Positions 56,574 to 64,000 of a stretch of DNA of 64,000 nucleotides are shown here, piece after piece (within the stretch, counting starts at the first letter, position 1; each line of letters starts with the position of its first letter). The DNA lies in contig NZ_PDWW01000013.1 in NCBI RefSeq assembly GCF_010093445.1, positions 41,185 to 105,184 on the forward strand. The letters are read 5' to 3'. Source of the stretch: Pseudoxanthomonas japonensis. Lineage in GTDB: Bacteria; Pseudomonadota; Gammaproteobacteria; Xanthomonadales; Xanthomonadaceae. Both the position numbers and the translations under genes were made by a program. The notes under the pieces are model-generated. The model was not told the DNA's origin and searched no databases. It worked only from the letters and a program-made list of their open reading frames with translations.

Positions 56574-59570
56574 ATGGCGACGCTTCATGAGACCGCGTAT
56601 CCCCGCCTGAAACCCGACCCCACGGCCAAGGAACTGGACGAGATTTACACGCCGCTCGCCAGCGAGTTACGCCTGGTACGCAGCATATCCACTCAGCCCA
56701 CCAGCCAGCTCCCCATCCTGATCCATCTAAAGCTGTTCCAGCGCTTGGGCTACTTCGTCACGCTAGCCGATGTCCCTGAGCGCATCCGTCAGCACATCGC
56801 ACAGGCAGCAGGGCTGCGCCGAGCCTTGGGCGTACGCGACCTGAACCGGTATGACGTCTCCGGTGCCAAGCGGGGGCATATGAAGCGCTTGCGTCAGTTC
56901 CTCAGGGTGCGGCCTCTGGAGCCGGCAGACCGCGATTGGCTGGCGACTGTGGCCGAATTGGCCGCGCAAACCAAGCACGTCATCCCCGACATCATCAATG
57001 TCATGCTGGAGGAGTTGGTCCACCACCGCTTTGAGCTTCCCGGCTTCACCACTTTGGAGCGCATCGCTATCCATGCGCGCGAGCGGGTGCACGAGCACTA
57101 TTACAAGAGCATCAGCCAGGCGCTGTCCTCCGGCGCAAGGCAGATGATCAACGAGCTGCTCTCGGCTCCGGCCAATGCCACTTACAGTGGATGGAACGCG
57201 CTGAAGCGAGAGCCCAAGCGACCGACCAACAAGGAGGTGCGCTTCTACCTTCAGCACATCCAACGACTTCAGCATCTGGGCAAGCAGTTGCCTGCGATAG
57301 ACATCCCGGTCCCCAAGCTCAAGCAGTTTCGTGCCATGGCCCGCGCATTGGATGCCAGCGAGTTGGCCGAGCTCAAGCCCGCCAAGCGCTACGCCTTGGC
57401 CACCATCTTTGTACGCTCTCAGTACGCCAAGACGTTGGATGATGCGGCCGACCTCTACATCAGGCTGATGCAGAATCTGGAGAACACCGCTCAGCAGAAG
57501 TTGTTGGCCTATCAGGTCGAACATGGAAAACGAGCCGACGCGCTGATTGGTCAGCTCAAAGACATCCTGCAGGCTTACCAGATCGATGGAACTGACACCC
57601 AACGCGTGGACGCGATCGGTCAAAGCTTGATTGCTGACATCAGCACGTTGCTAGCCGAGTGCGAAGAACACATGGCCTATGCCGGTCGGAACTACCTGCC
57701 CTTCCTGATTCAACCGTATGCGTTCGTCCGCCCGCTGCTGTTCAATTGCCTGGAAATCATGCAACTGCGATCCACCAGCCAGGACGCTGGCATGGAGCGA
57801 ATGATCGAAGCGTTGCTATCGCTGCGCAGCCAACGACGCGACATGATCGAGGCCGCGTCCTTAGGCATCGACGTAGAGAAGGATCTGGGCTGGTTGTCGG
57901 CCAACTGGCGCCGGCACGTTTTGGGCAAGAAGACCGACTCGCTGGGTCCAGGCTGGCTGCACCGCAAGTACTTCGAGTTGGCGGTCCTGGCGCAGATCAA
58001 GGACGAATTGAAGTCCGGTGACCTGTTTATCCCCCATGGTGAGCGCTATGACGACTACCGCGAACAGTTGGTGGACGAAGAAACCTTTGCGCAGGAGTTG
58101 CAGGCCTACGGCGAGGTGTCCGGCCTTGCAACCGAGGCCACCGAGTTCGTGCGCGTCCTTAAGCACAATCTGACCACCCGGGCAGATGCGGTGGATGCCC
58201 GATTCCCGGAGAACGTCCATGCGGACGTCGTGGATGGTCGGCTGGTCCTGCGGAAGCTTCAGCGCCCCGAGACCTCCAGCGCTATCGCGACCCTGGATGC
58301 CCTCATCACCGAGCGGCTCCCGACCTTGAGCATCGTGGACGTGCTGATCGATGCGGCGCAGTGGCTCAAGCTGCATCGCCACTTCCGGCCTGTTGCCGGC
58401 ACCAACGCACGTGTGGATGACCTTATGAGGCGGGTCATCACCACCCTGTTCTGCTACGGCTGCAACCTGGGCCCGACCCAGACAGCGCGATCTATCAAGG
58501 GCTTCAGTCGTCGTCAGATCGCATGGCTGAACCTTAAGTACGTCACTGAAGATACCCTGGACAAAGCCATCGTTCAGGTCATCAATACCTTCAACAAGTT
58601 CGATCTTCCCGGCTACTGGGGAAGCGGCAAGAGCGCCTCTGCCGATGGCACCAAATGGAGCATGTACGAGCAGAACCTGCTCTCGGAGTACCACATTCGG
58701 TACGGCGGCTACGGCGGTATCGGCTATTACCACGTGTCCGACAAGTACGTGGCCTTGTTCAGTCACTTCATCCCGTGTGGCGTGCATGAGGCGATCTACA
58801 TCCTAGACGGGCTCCTGGCCAATACCTCCGATATCCAGCCTGAAATTGTCCACGGCGACACCCAGGCGCAGAGCTACCCTGTCTTTGGTCTTTCCTACCT
58901 GCTGGGCATCGAGCTGATGCCGCGTATTCGCAACATTAAAGACCTCACCTTCTTCCGGCCCGAGCCCGGACGCCCCTATCAGAACATCCAGGCCCTGTTC
59001 GGAGACAGTATCGACTGGGGACTGATCGAGACACACCTTCACGACATGCTGCGGGTCACGGTGTCCATCAAACTGGGCAAGATCACCGCTTCCACGATTC
59101 TTCGTCGGCTGGGAACTTACAGCAGGAAGAACAAGCTCTACTTCGCCTTCCGAGAGCTTGGGAAAGCCGTCCGTACCCTCTTCTTGCTCCAGTACATCGA
59201 CGATGTAGAAATTCGTCGAACGATTCAGGCGGCGACGAACAAGAGTGAAGAGTTCAATGGCTTTGTGAAATGGGTGTTCTTTGGCGGCGAGGGGATCATT
59301 GCCGAGAACGTGCTTCACGAGCAACGCAAGATCGTCAAGTACAACCAGTTGGTCGCCAACATGATCATCCTTCACAACGTGGACCAGATGACCCGTACCT
59401 TGGCAGCCCTCCAAGCCGAAGGCGTAGAATTGAATCCGGAAGTGTTAGGGGGCCTATCCCCTTACCGGACCAGTCATATCAACCGGTTTGGCGATTACAC
59501 CCTGGACCTTGAGCGAGAGGTGGCACCGCTTGAGTTTACCGAGATCATGATCGAACCAACGCTCAAATAG
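56574..59570 (+). CDS. tnpA: Tn3-family transposase
   Basis: A 998-residue transposase, full length for the family. The N-terminal DNA-binding region is followed by the DDE domain: SASADGTKWSMYEQNLLS (first Asp), IVHGDTQAQSYPVFGLSYLLG (second Asp; cited in part) and NKSEEFNGFVKWVFFGG (Glu). The tail contains VANMIILHNVDQMTRTL, typical of Tn3 TnpA. It appears intact. I could not find convincing 38-bp terminal inverted repeats on either side. The upstream recombinase and nuclease-like gene run in the same direction. Confidence 0.95.
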   Translation: MATLHETAYPRLKPDPTAKELDEIYTPLASELRLVRSISTQPTSQLPILIHLKLFQRLGYFVTLADVPERIRQHIAQAAGLRRALGVRDLNRYDVSGAKRGHMKRLRQFLRVRPLEPADRDWLATVAELAAQTKHVIPDIINVMLEELVHHRFELPGFTTLERIAIHARERVHEHYYKSISQALSSGARQMINELLSAPANATYSGWNALKREPKRPTNKEVRFYLQHIQRLQHLGKQLPAIDIPVPKLKQFRAMARALDASELAELKPAKRYALATIFVRSQYAKTLDDAADLYIRLMQNLENTAQQKLLAYQVEHGKRADALIGQLKDILQAYQIDGTDTQRVDAIGQSLIADISTLLAECEEHMAYAGRNYLPFLIQPYAFVRPLLFNCLEIMQLRSTSQDAGMERMIEALLSLRSQRRDMIEAASLGIDVEKDLGWLSANWRRHVLGKKTDSLGPGWLHRKYFELAVLAQIKDELKSGDLFIPHGERYDDYREQLVDEETFAQELQAYGEVSGLATEATEFVRVLKHNLTTRADAVDARFPENVHADVVDGRLVLRKLQRPETSSAIATLDALITERLPTLSIVDVLIDAAQWLKLHRHFRPVAGTNARVDDLMRRVITTLFCYGCNLGPTQTARSIKGFSRRQIAWLNLKYVTEDTLDKAIVQVINTFNKFDLPGYWGSGKSASADGTKWSMYEQNLLSEYHIRYGGYGGIGYYHVSDKYVALFSHFIPCGVHEAIYILDGLLANTSDIQPEIVHGDTQAQSYPVFGLSYLLGIELMPRIRNIKDLTFFRPEPGRPYQNIQALFGDSIDWGLIETHLHDMLRVTVSIKLGKITASTILRRLGTYSRKNKLYFAFRELGKAVRTLFLLQYIDDVEIRRTIQAATNKSEEFNGFVKWVFFGGEGIIAENVLHEQRKIVKYNQLVANMIILHNVDQMTRTLAALQAEGVELNPEVLGGLSPYRTSHINRFGDYTLDLEREVAPLEFTEIMIEPTLK

Positions 59571-59604
59571 ACTCCGACAACATTGATGCCATTACAGGTG
59601 ACGT

Positions 59605-59937
59605 ATGCCGAAGAATGAGAGAACCGGGGCGAAAGTAGCCAGCAAGGCGTCCAAGACCCTGCGAAACAGTGCTGCGTCGAAGACCACCAAGTCTCTCGCC
59701 GGCAGTGCGCTGTCTCAATCGCGCACCAAGAACAAGTCTTCCGAACGCGCCGCATCACTGGCATCCAAAACGCTGACCAGCAAAGGCAGCTCCAAGAGTG
59801 CGAAAAGCTTGGCCGGCAGCGTGCTGACCCAGCGTTCGGCAAGTGCGTTTCCGGTCAAGTCCTTCGCCATCATCGGCAGCACCCTGTCGAAGTCAGAGCG
59901 TAGCGCTGCTGTCCGAAAAGTAGCCAAGAAGAAGTAG
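59605..59937 (+). CDS. Small basic Ser/Lys repeat protein with SLAGSAL motifs (copy 2)
   Basis: A 110-residue basic protein, paralogous to 51748-51990. It begins PKNERTGAKVASKASKTL and has two repeats ending KSLAGSALSQ and KSLAGSVLTQ, plus a third weaker unit (GSTLSKSERSAAVRKVAKKK). The nucleotide sequences of the two copies have diverged, so this is not a recent duplication. It ends 6 nt before the TIR-like gene. Function unknown; the repeated pairing with a putative effector suggests a regulatory or sensing partner. Confidence 0.7.
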   Translation: MPKNERTGAKVASKASKTLRNSAASKTTKSLAGSALSQSRTKNKSSERAASLASKTLTSKGSSKSAKSLAGSVLTQRSASAFPVKSFAIIGSTLSKSERSAAVRKVAKKK

Positions 59938-59943
59938 CCGACC

Positions 59944-60576
59944 ATGGCAAGGACCAAGGCAGCCATCAACCCTGACTACGTCTTCATCAATTGCCCTTTC
60001 ACGAAAGACTATCGCGCCCTGTTCGATTGCATGGTCTTCACTATCCTGGCATGTGGCTTCCAGCCACGCTCTGCGCTAGAAGCGGCTGATGGCGGGGATG
60101 TCCGGATGGATAAGATTGTGCGTCTTATCAAAGAGTCGACCTACAGCATTCATGACTTGTCGGCGGTCGCGCTTGACGACACAAACAACCTACCCCGATT
60201 CAATATGCCGTTTGAGCTCGGGATGGTAATTGGTTGCAAGAAGATCGCTGGTCGCGCTTACGCCTCCCGCTCGGCACTCATCCTAGAACAGACAAAGTAC
60301 ACAACGCAGAAATGTCTTTCGGACATCGCGGGCCAGGATCTGAAAGCCCATGGTGGCCAGCCGCAGACGCTGTGCCGAATTGTTCGCTCGTGGCTGGTGG
60401 CCGAGTCAGGCAGGTCGAAGATTCCCGGGCAAACGGCAATATTCAACGCCTACACAAGATTCTCCGCGGAGCTCCCCGACATCTGTGGCGCCGCAGATCT
60501 TGAGTATGAGGAGCTGATTTATCCGGACCTCGTGGGCCTGGCCCAGCAGTGGCTGCAAGAGCAGGCCAAAGCTTGA
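59944..60576 (+). CDS. TIR-like / nucleoside-deoxyribosyltransferase-fold protein
   Basis: A 210-residue cytosolic protein. The first ~100 residues read like a TIR-like or NDT-like Rossmann fold: YVFINCPFTKDYRALFDC, FQPRSALEAADGGDVRMDKIVRLI, YSIHDLSAVALDD and LPRFNMPFELGMVIG (Glu91 in FELG is a possible catalytic residue). TIR-like effectors of CBASS/Pycsar defence carry a similar N-x-x-FELG segment and degrade NAD+. The C-terminal half is helical. It follows a SLAGSAL protein by 6 nt. Function as an NAD-consuming effector is inference. Confidence 0.65.
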   Translation: MARTKAAINPDYVFINCPFTKDYRALFDCMVFTILACGFQPRSALEAADGGDVRMDKIVRLIKESTYSIHDLSAVALDDTNNLPRFNMPFELGMVIGCKKIAGRAYASRSALILEQTKYTTQKCLSDIAGQDLKAHGGQPQTLCRIVRSWLVAESGRSKIPGQTAIFNAYTRFSAELPDICGAADLEYEELIYPDLVGLAQQWLQEQAKA

Positions 60577-60700
60577 GGGCGTTCGTACTAACGGTGCGAT
60601 TTGCTGGGGTCGAAATAAGCAACAATCCAACCGAATCAGTTAGTTGAGCGCAACTAGGCTGTTTTTCTCACGAATCCCTGCCGACCCTCAACTCGTTGCG

Positions 60701-62623
60701 ATGTCCAGCGACAACGAAGTGCTGGAGAACCGCGCCAAAGAGTATCTGAACGCGGTGGAGAACCCCGGCCCTCCCCCCGCGTGGCAGATTGAAGATGAAA
60801 AGCGCAGGGAAGAATCCCAACGGAAGCACGCCAAGAATCTGGCCAGTTGGAAGCTGTTCTGGCGAGAGCTGAACAATGATCCGGAGAGCGCCTTCTCGGA
60901 GAGCCGCATCGACAACACCAGTTGGAACCTTTGGCGTGCCATGGAGAAGGATGCTCAAGATCGCTCGTTCTCCGGATGGAACCCGGGGTTCATCGAGCGC
61001 GTCTTCGACAAGGGCATGGCGGATCGCTTCAGGGTCGCGCTCGCGGCTGCGTGGCGCAAGGATCGGCCCACCTTGAAGTCGGAGCGGCCGGCAGACCAGC
61101 GAAACAGCTATCTGATGAGATGGCGCATGGGTCTTGCTGGTCTCTATGCCGAGTCGGAAAGCGCCTCGTGGGCGTCCAAACTCACGACGGAAGAGGCGGA
61201 CTCTGCTTGCCGTTACGCATTGCTGGAGATGAATCGACTGCCAGCTTGGCTCGAGGCGGTTGCTCAGGTGCATCCGGCCGTTGTGGATGCAATGATCGGC
61301 AACGAGCTCATGGACGAGTTGAAGAATGCGGAGGCGAAGCATTCGATGCTCTTGCAGGATATCTCCCATGCGTCTCCTGCGGTCATCTCGTTCTTCCTCG
61401 GGCGCATTCGATCCTGGTTGAAAGAATCTCTTGCCAAGGAGGACGCTGCCATTTTGGATGCCGACAAAGTCGGTCGCGCAGCGAAGATTCTTATTGACCA
61501 CGGAGATGACCAGGACATTGCGTACATACAGGCAACAGGAATATCGAAGTTGCAAGGCGCTCCTGAACCGTCAGAAATCCCGTTCTGGATGACGATCCTC
61601 GCGCGCTTGAATCCTGCGGTATGCATCGAAGAAATGGAGCGGCTGGCGGGCTCGATCTTGCCTGCGCAGCACTCGCCGGTGGTCGACTGGTTCGCGTCGC
61701 TGTTCGGTCACGGATCCGGTCTGGATTTGTCCAAGTTCGAGGTGTCGCCTCAACTGCTGTTGCGGCTCGTCAGGTTAGCCAATCGCCACATCAGGTTCGA
61801 GGACGACCTGCATCATGAGGGCGTCCACTCGCCCGGTCCACGAGATCATGCCCAGCGCGCCAGGAGCATGCTGGGGAGCACGCTGTTGGGCATTAAGGGG
61901 CCTGACGCATGGGACATCAAGATGCAGTTTGCCGGTGATCCGGAAGTCGCGCATTACCGTGACCGCGTCCGGGCGGTTGCCCTGGAGAAGTTGGCGGAAG
62001 ACTGGGACGCCGTTGTACTGAGCGAGGCCGACATCGTACAGCTGGAACGGGAGCACGATTTCTCGCCAACTAGCCGCGTGGAGATGGCGGCCTTGCTCGA
62101 CACGAGGCTTGCCGACATCGAAGATCTTCTGCTCCAGGATGCGTCACCGCGGGAGCTCTGGGCGACGATCCGCATCGAGCGACTGCTGCGCCGTGCGCTG
62201 GCGGCAGAGCTGCAGAAGATGGCCCGGGGCGCCTACTCGGTCAATCAGGAAGCCGTGACGGGCGACGAGAACGAGTCCGATATCCGCCTGGCCTCTACCG
62301 CAGCGCATCTTGAGGCAGTGGTCGAGCTCAAGATCGGCGAGAACGGCTACTCCTACTCCGATCTGCGGGATGCGCTCCATACGCAGCTGGTGGGAAAGTA
62401 CATGGCGCCGGAGCACCGGCGGGTAGGCTGCCTGCTGATATCGGTCGCGACCGATCGATACTGGAAGAATCCAGATACCGGAGACCGGATGGAATTAGAA
62501 AAGGTGATCGCCCGCTTGGACGCCGAAGCGAAGGCATTGGCGGCCAGCTTGGGATATGGGGCGTTTGTGGCCGTCAGAGGACTGGATCTGCGCGCCAGGA
62601 AGCCTGGCGTAACGTCATCTTGA
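60701..62623 (+). CDS. Protein with C-terminal PD-(D/E)xK nuclease domain
   Basis: A 640-residue protein. Most of it is helical (SWKLFWRELNNDPESAF, HASPAVISFFLGRIRSWL; HEAT-like). The C-terminal ~120 residues form a PD-(D/E)xK nuclease: Asp527 in ESDIRL, then AVVELKIGENGYSYSDLRDAL with Glu542 and Lys544, and a following helix QLVGKYM. The start is uncertain: ATG 60701 has a weak ribosome site, and a TTG at 60644 also lies in frame. Homologues I recall with this C-terminus tend to be larger and carry an N-terminal NTPase, so this may be a truncated remnant. It follows the TIR-like gene and is likely a DNA- or RNA-cutting effector. Confidence 0.65.
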   Translation: MSSDNEVLENRAKEYLNAVENPGPPPAWQIEDEKRREESQRKHAKNLASWKLFWRELNNDPESAFSESRIDNTSWNLWRAMEKDAQDRSFSGWNPGFIERVFDKGMADRFRVALAAAWRKDRPTLKSERPADQRNSYLMRWRMGLAGLYAESESASWASKLTTEEADSACRYALLEMNRLPAWLEAVAQVHPAVVDAMIGNELMDELKNAEAKHSMLLQDISHASPAVISFFLGRIRSWLKESLAKEDAAILDADKVGRAAKILIDHGDDQDIAYIQATGISKLQGAPEPSEIPFWMTILARLNPAVCIEEMERLAGSILPAQHSPVVDWFASLFGHGSGLDLSKFEVSPQLLLRLVRLANRHIRFEDDLHHEGVHSPGPRDHAQRARSMLGSTLLGIKGPDAWDIKMQFAGDPEVAHYRDRVRAVALEKLAEDWDAVVLSEADIVQLEREHDFSPTSRVEMAALLDTRLADIEDLLLQDASPRELWATIRIERLLRRALAAELQKMARGAYSVNQEAVTGDENESDIRLASTAAHLEAVVELKIGENGYSYSDLRDALHTQLVGKYMAPEHRRVGCLLISVATDRYWKNPDTGDRMELEKVIARLDAEAKALAASLGYGAFVAVRGLDLRARKPGVTSS

Positions 62624-62676
62624 GGACGAAAGAGCGGTGTAGACACCCAACTCCCGTTCTGAACCCATGAGCAGCT

Positions 62677-63729
62677 ATGGCGACCAACAAGAACCAGCAC
62701 TTCGTTCCGCGCTGCTACCTGAAGGCCTTCACTGTTGGCGGCGAAAACAAGGCCATCAACCTCTTCAACATCGATCACGGCCGGTACATCCCGGGCGCGC
62801 CCGTCAAGCATCAATGCTCCGGCGACTACTTCTACGGCCAGGATGAGCAGCTAGAAAATGCCATCCTCTCCGTCGAGGGTGCTTACGAGACCGAAGCGAA
62901 AACACTCGTTTCTGGGTGCAGGAGCCTAAGCAAGCGAGCGGCTACCGTACTGCGGGCATTCTGGGTGCTCCAGTACTTGCGCACGGAGGCTGCATCTATT
63001 CGCTCCGCGCAGATGTCGCGCCAGATGGCCGATGCCATTGGGGAGGAGGCCGAGGACTTCGCTTTGTCGATCAAGGATGCCGTCCAGTTGGCAATGGGTG
63101 CTTATGTCGACAGCTTCAGAACCACGGACGACCTCGGCATGTGCCTCGTGCGGAACGCCTCGGGAACGCCTTTCATTACCTCCGACGATCCTTCGATTCT
63201 GACCAACCGCTGGCATTTCCACAGGCAATGGCATCTCACGCGATCCTTCGGTCTCGGCTCGATCGGGCTGATCGGACTCCTGCCGCTCGGCGAGGAACTG
63301 CTTTGCGTTCTGTACGATCCGGAAAAGTACGAAATCGCGACGACCGATGGGATCTTGGACACCGCGTGCGACCAGGACGTGGCACTTTTGAACGAACACC
63401 AGATTCTCAACTGCCATGCCAATCTCTACGTGCGAAGCGCCGGCGAGCAGTCCATTCGTTCGGCTGTCGCATTCGCGCAAGCGCGCCGCGTGTACCCGCG
63501 GACGGAGATGGTCTACGCGGTTCGCGATGGCGGCGACGGGGACCACGTGCGTTACCGGGTCGTGAAACACAAGGAGAGCGAACCGCACGAGGACGCGATC
63601 ATCCACACCCGGCAGATCCATGCCGAGCCTTCCGACTGGCCTTCGTTTCTTCGCTGGAAGGACTGCGGTTATTTCTTCGTTCCGGAAGACACAAGTCTAC
63701 GGCGCGATCGCAACCGTCAGAGCCCATGA
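62677..63729 (+). CDS. DUF4238 protein
   Basis: A 350-residue protein beginning TNKNQHFVPRCYLKAFT, the hallmark of DUF4238, and containing GTPFITSDDPSI and LPLGEELLCVLYDP, both typical of the family. The His, Arg and Asp residues at the ends of these motifs suggest an uncharacterised nuclease or hydrolase site. DUF4238 genes occur singly in many accessory islands. It lies 53 nt after the nuclease-domain gene in the same direction, and the start ATG follows GAGCAGCT. Confidence 0.88.
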   Translation: MATNKNQHFVPRCYLKAFTVGGENKAINLFNIDHGRYIPGAPVKHQCSGDYFYGQDEQLENAILSVEGAYETEAKTLVSGCRSLSKRAATVLRAFWVLQYLRTEAASIRSAQMSRQMADAIGEEAEDFALSIKDAVQLAMGAYVDSFRTTDDLGMCLVRNASGTPFITSDDPSILTNRWHFHRQWHLTRSFGLGSIGLIGLLPLGEELLCVLYDPEKYEIATTDGILDTACDQDVALLNEHQILNCHANLYVRSAGEQSIRSAVAFAQARRVYPRTEMVYAVRDGGDGDHVRYRVVKHKESEPHEDAIIHTRQIHAEPSDWPSFLRWKDCGYFFVPEDTSLRRDRNRQSP

Positions 63730-63961
63730 CCTGGTAGGGCTTCTGGAAGCTCAGAATCGGGGCCGGGAGCGGCCTTCCAAACCTCCGATAACGTCAGTTC
63801 ACCATCAGGAGTGCCTTCCCCTACCCCCGATAAATCTTCCTAATCGCCTGCCCCGCCGATGTCCGCTTTCGGCCGAGGCTGTGTAAAAACGTCCGACGGC
63901 AGATCGCTGGCGCTTTGCCGATGCTCGACCTACGTTTGTCTGGTTGATGGCATCGCGATTC
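63730..63961. other. Intergenic right flank, no gene recognised
   Basis: No coding frame of good quality is visible. The stretch GTGTAAAAACGTCC near 63881 (on the other strand a GGACGTTTTTACACAGCC-like sequence) resembles the outer end of some insertion sequences, but only one end is in the window. Confidence 0.3.
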
Positions 63962-64000
63962 TCAGGCCGCGATCGCCTTCAACATGCCAGGCATACCGAT
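63962..64000 (-). CDS. Possible C-terminal end of a minus-strand gene (edge fragment)
   Basis: Reading from the right edge on the minus strand gives IGMPGMLKAIAA and a TGA stop. Twelve residues are too few to assign. Together with the possible IS end just beyond the stop, the C-terminus of a transposase is one explanation. Confidence 0.2.
   Translation of the reverse strand: MGMPGMLKAIAA

Noticed and set aside
57861..58787. Minus-strand open frame opposite the Tn3 transposase
   Set aside because: The transposase is intact and conserved on the plus strand; the opposite frame shows no motif.
51748..59937. The two SLAGSAL genes as terminal repeats of one transposable element
   Set aside because: Their nucleotide sequences differ throughout and they are direct, not inverted, so they are old paralogues rather than element ends.
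60610..60650. GGGGTCGAAATAAGCAAC as a Tn3 terminal inverted repeat
   Set aside because: It starts with GGGG as many Tn3 ends do, but I found no matching inverted copy and its orientation would mark a left end, to the right of the transposase.

Overview
This 64 kb window looks like a high-GC gammaproteobacterial chromosome, most likely Lysobacteraceae (Xanthomonadaceae: Xanthomonas, Stenotrophomonas, Pseudoxanthomonas and relatives). The evidence is a CopL-CopA-CopB copper operon, large STN/TonB-dependent receptors with FecI/FecR, a compact hut operon and overall codon style. It is a metal-handling region with plasmid-like and transposon-like inserts, followed by an accessory segment with toxin-antitoxin, mobile and putative defence genes. 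All calls come from reading the sequence; no database search was run.

Layout. 1-12.5 kb: the 3' end of a CusA-like RND pump, then a minus-strand uptake-type locus (CopL-like leader, TonB receptor, two PepSY reductases, FecI, FecR, second paralogous TonB receptor, DUF4198 protein). 12.6-17.5 kb: hutC-hutU-hutH-hutG for histidine breakdown, without hutI. 17.5-18.8 kb: merR, merT, merP and a GDCCVxC protein, without merA. 18.9-27.5 kb: minus-strand copper operon copL-copA-copB-cytochrome c-DUF411-Cu ATPase-EF-hand-DUF305. 27.6-30 kb: an XRE regulator, an orphan protein and a KfrA-like plasmid protein. 30.1-40.2 kb: a P1B-4 ATPase and, divergently, czcCBA plus czcD, each preceded by its own small leader gene. 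40.2-46.1 kb: an envelope/lipid A modification cluster (phosphoethanolamine transferase, DgkA, ArnT-like GT39, GT2, LABN-domain protein). 46.1-47.3 kb: a CDF exporter with a divergent MerR-type regulator. 47.3-49.6 kb: arsR-arsC-aqpS-arsH. 49.7-63.7 kb: higBA-like toxin-antitoxin, unknown genes, a nuclease-like giant protein coupled to a tyrosine recombinase and a Tn3-family transposase, and a second block with a TIR-like protein, a PD-(D/E)xK protein and a DUF4238 protein.

The most striking observation is regulatory. Four separate metal operons (TonB/PepSY uptake, copAB, P1B-4 ATPase, czcCBA) each begin with a small exported, Cys/His-containing leader protein. All four leaders end in Arg-Pro-Pro-Ile plus one or two residues, and a stem-loop starts 3-9 nt after each stop codon. 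In the czc case the stem-loop is followed by six T residues, like an attenuator. The mer, CDF, ars and hut loci instead have ordinary DNA-binding regulators. This suggests, but does not prove, a family of metal-sensing nascent-chain arrest leaders of which CopL is the known member.

A second candidate system is in the right-hand accessory region. Two paralogous small basic Ser/Lys repeat proteins (sharing a SLAGSAL motif) each sit 6-13 nt upstream of a putative effector gene, one nuclease-like and one TIR-like.
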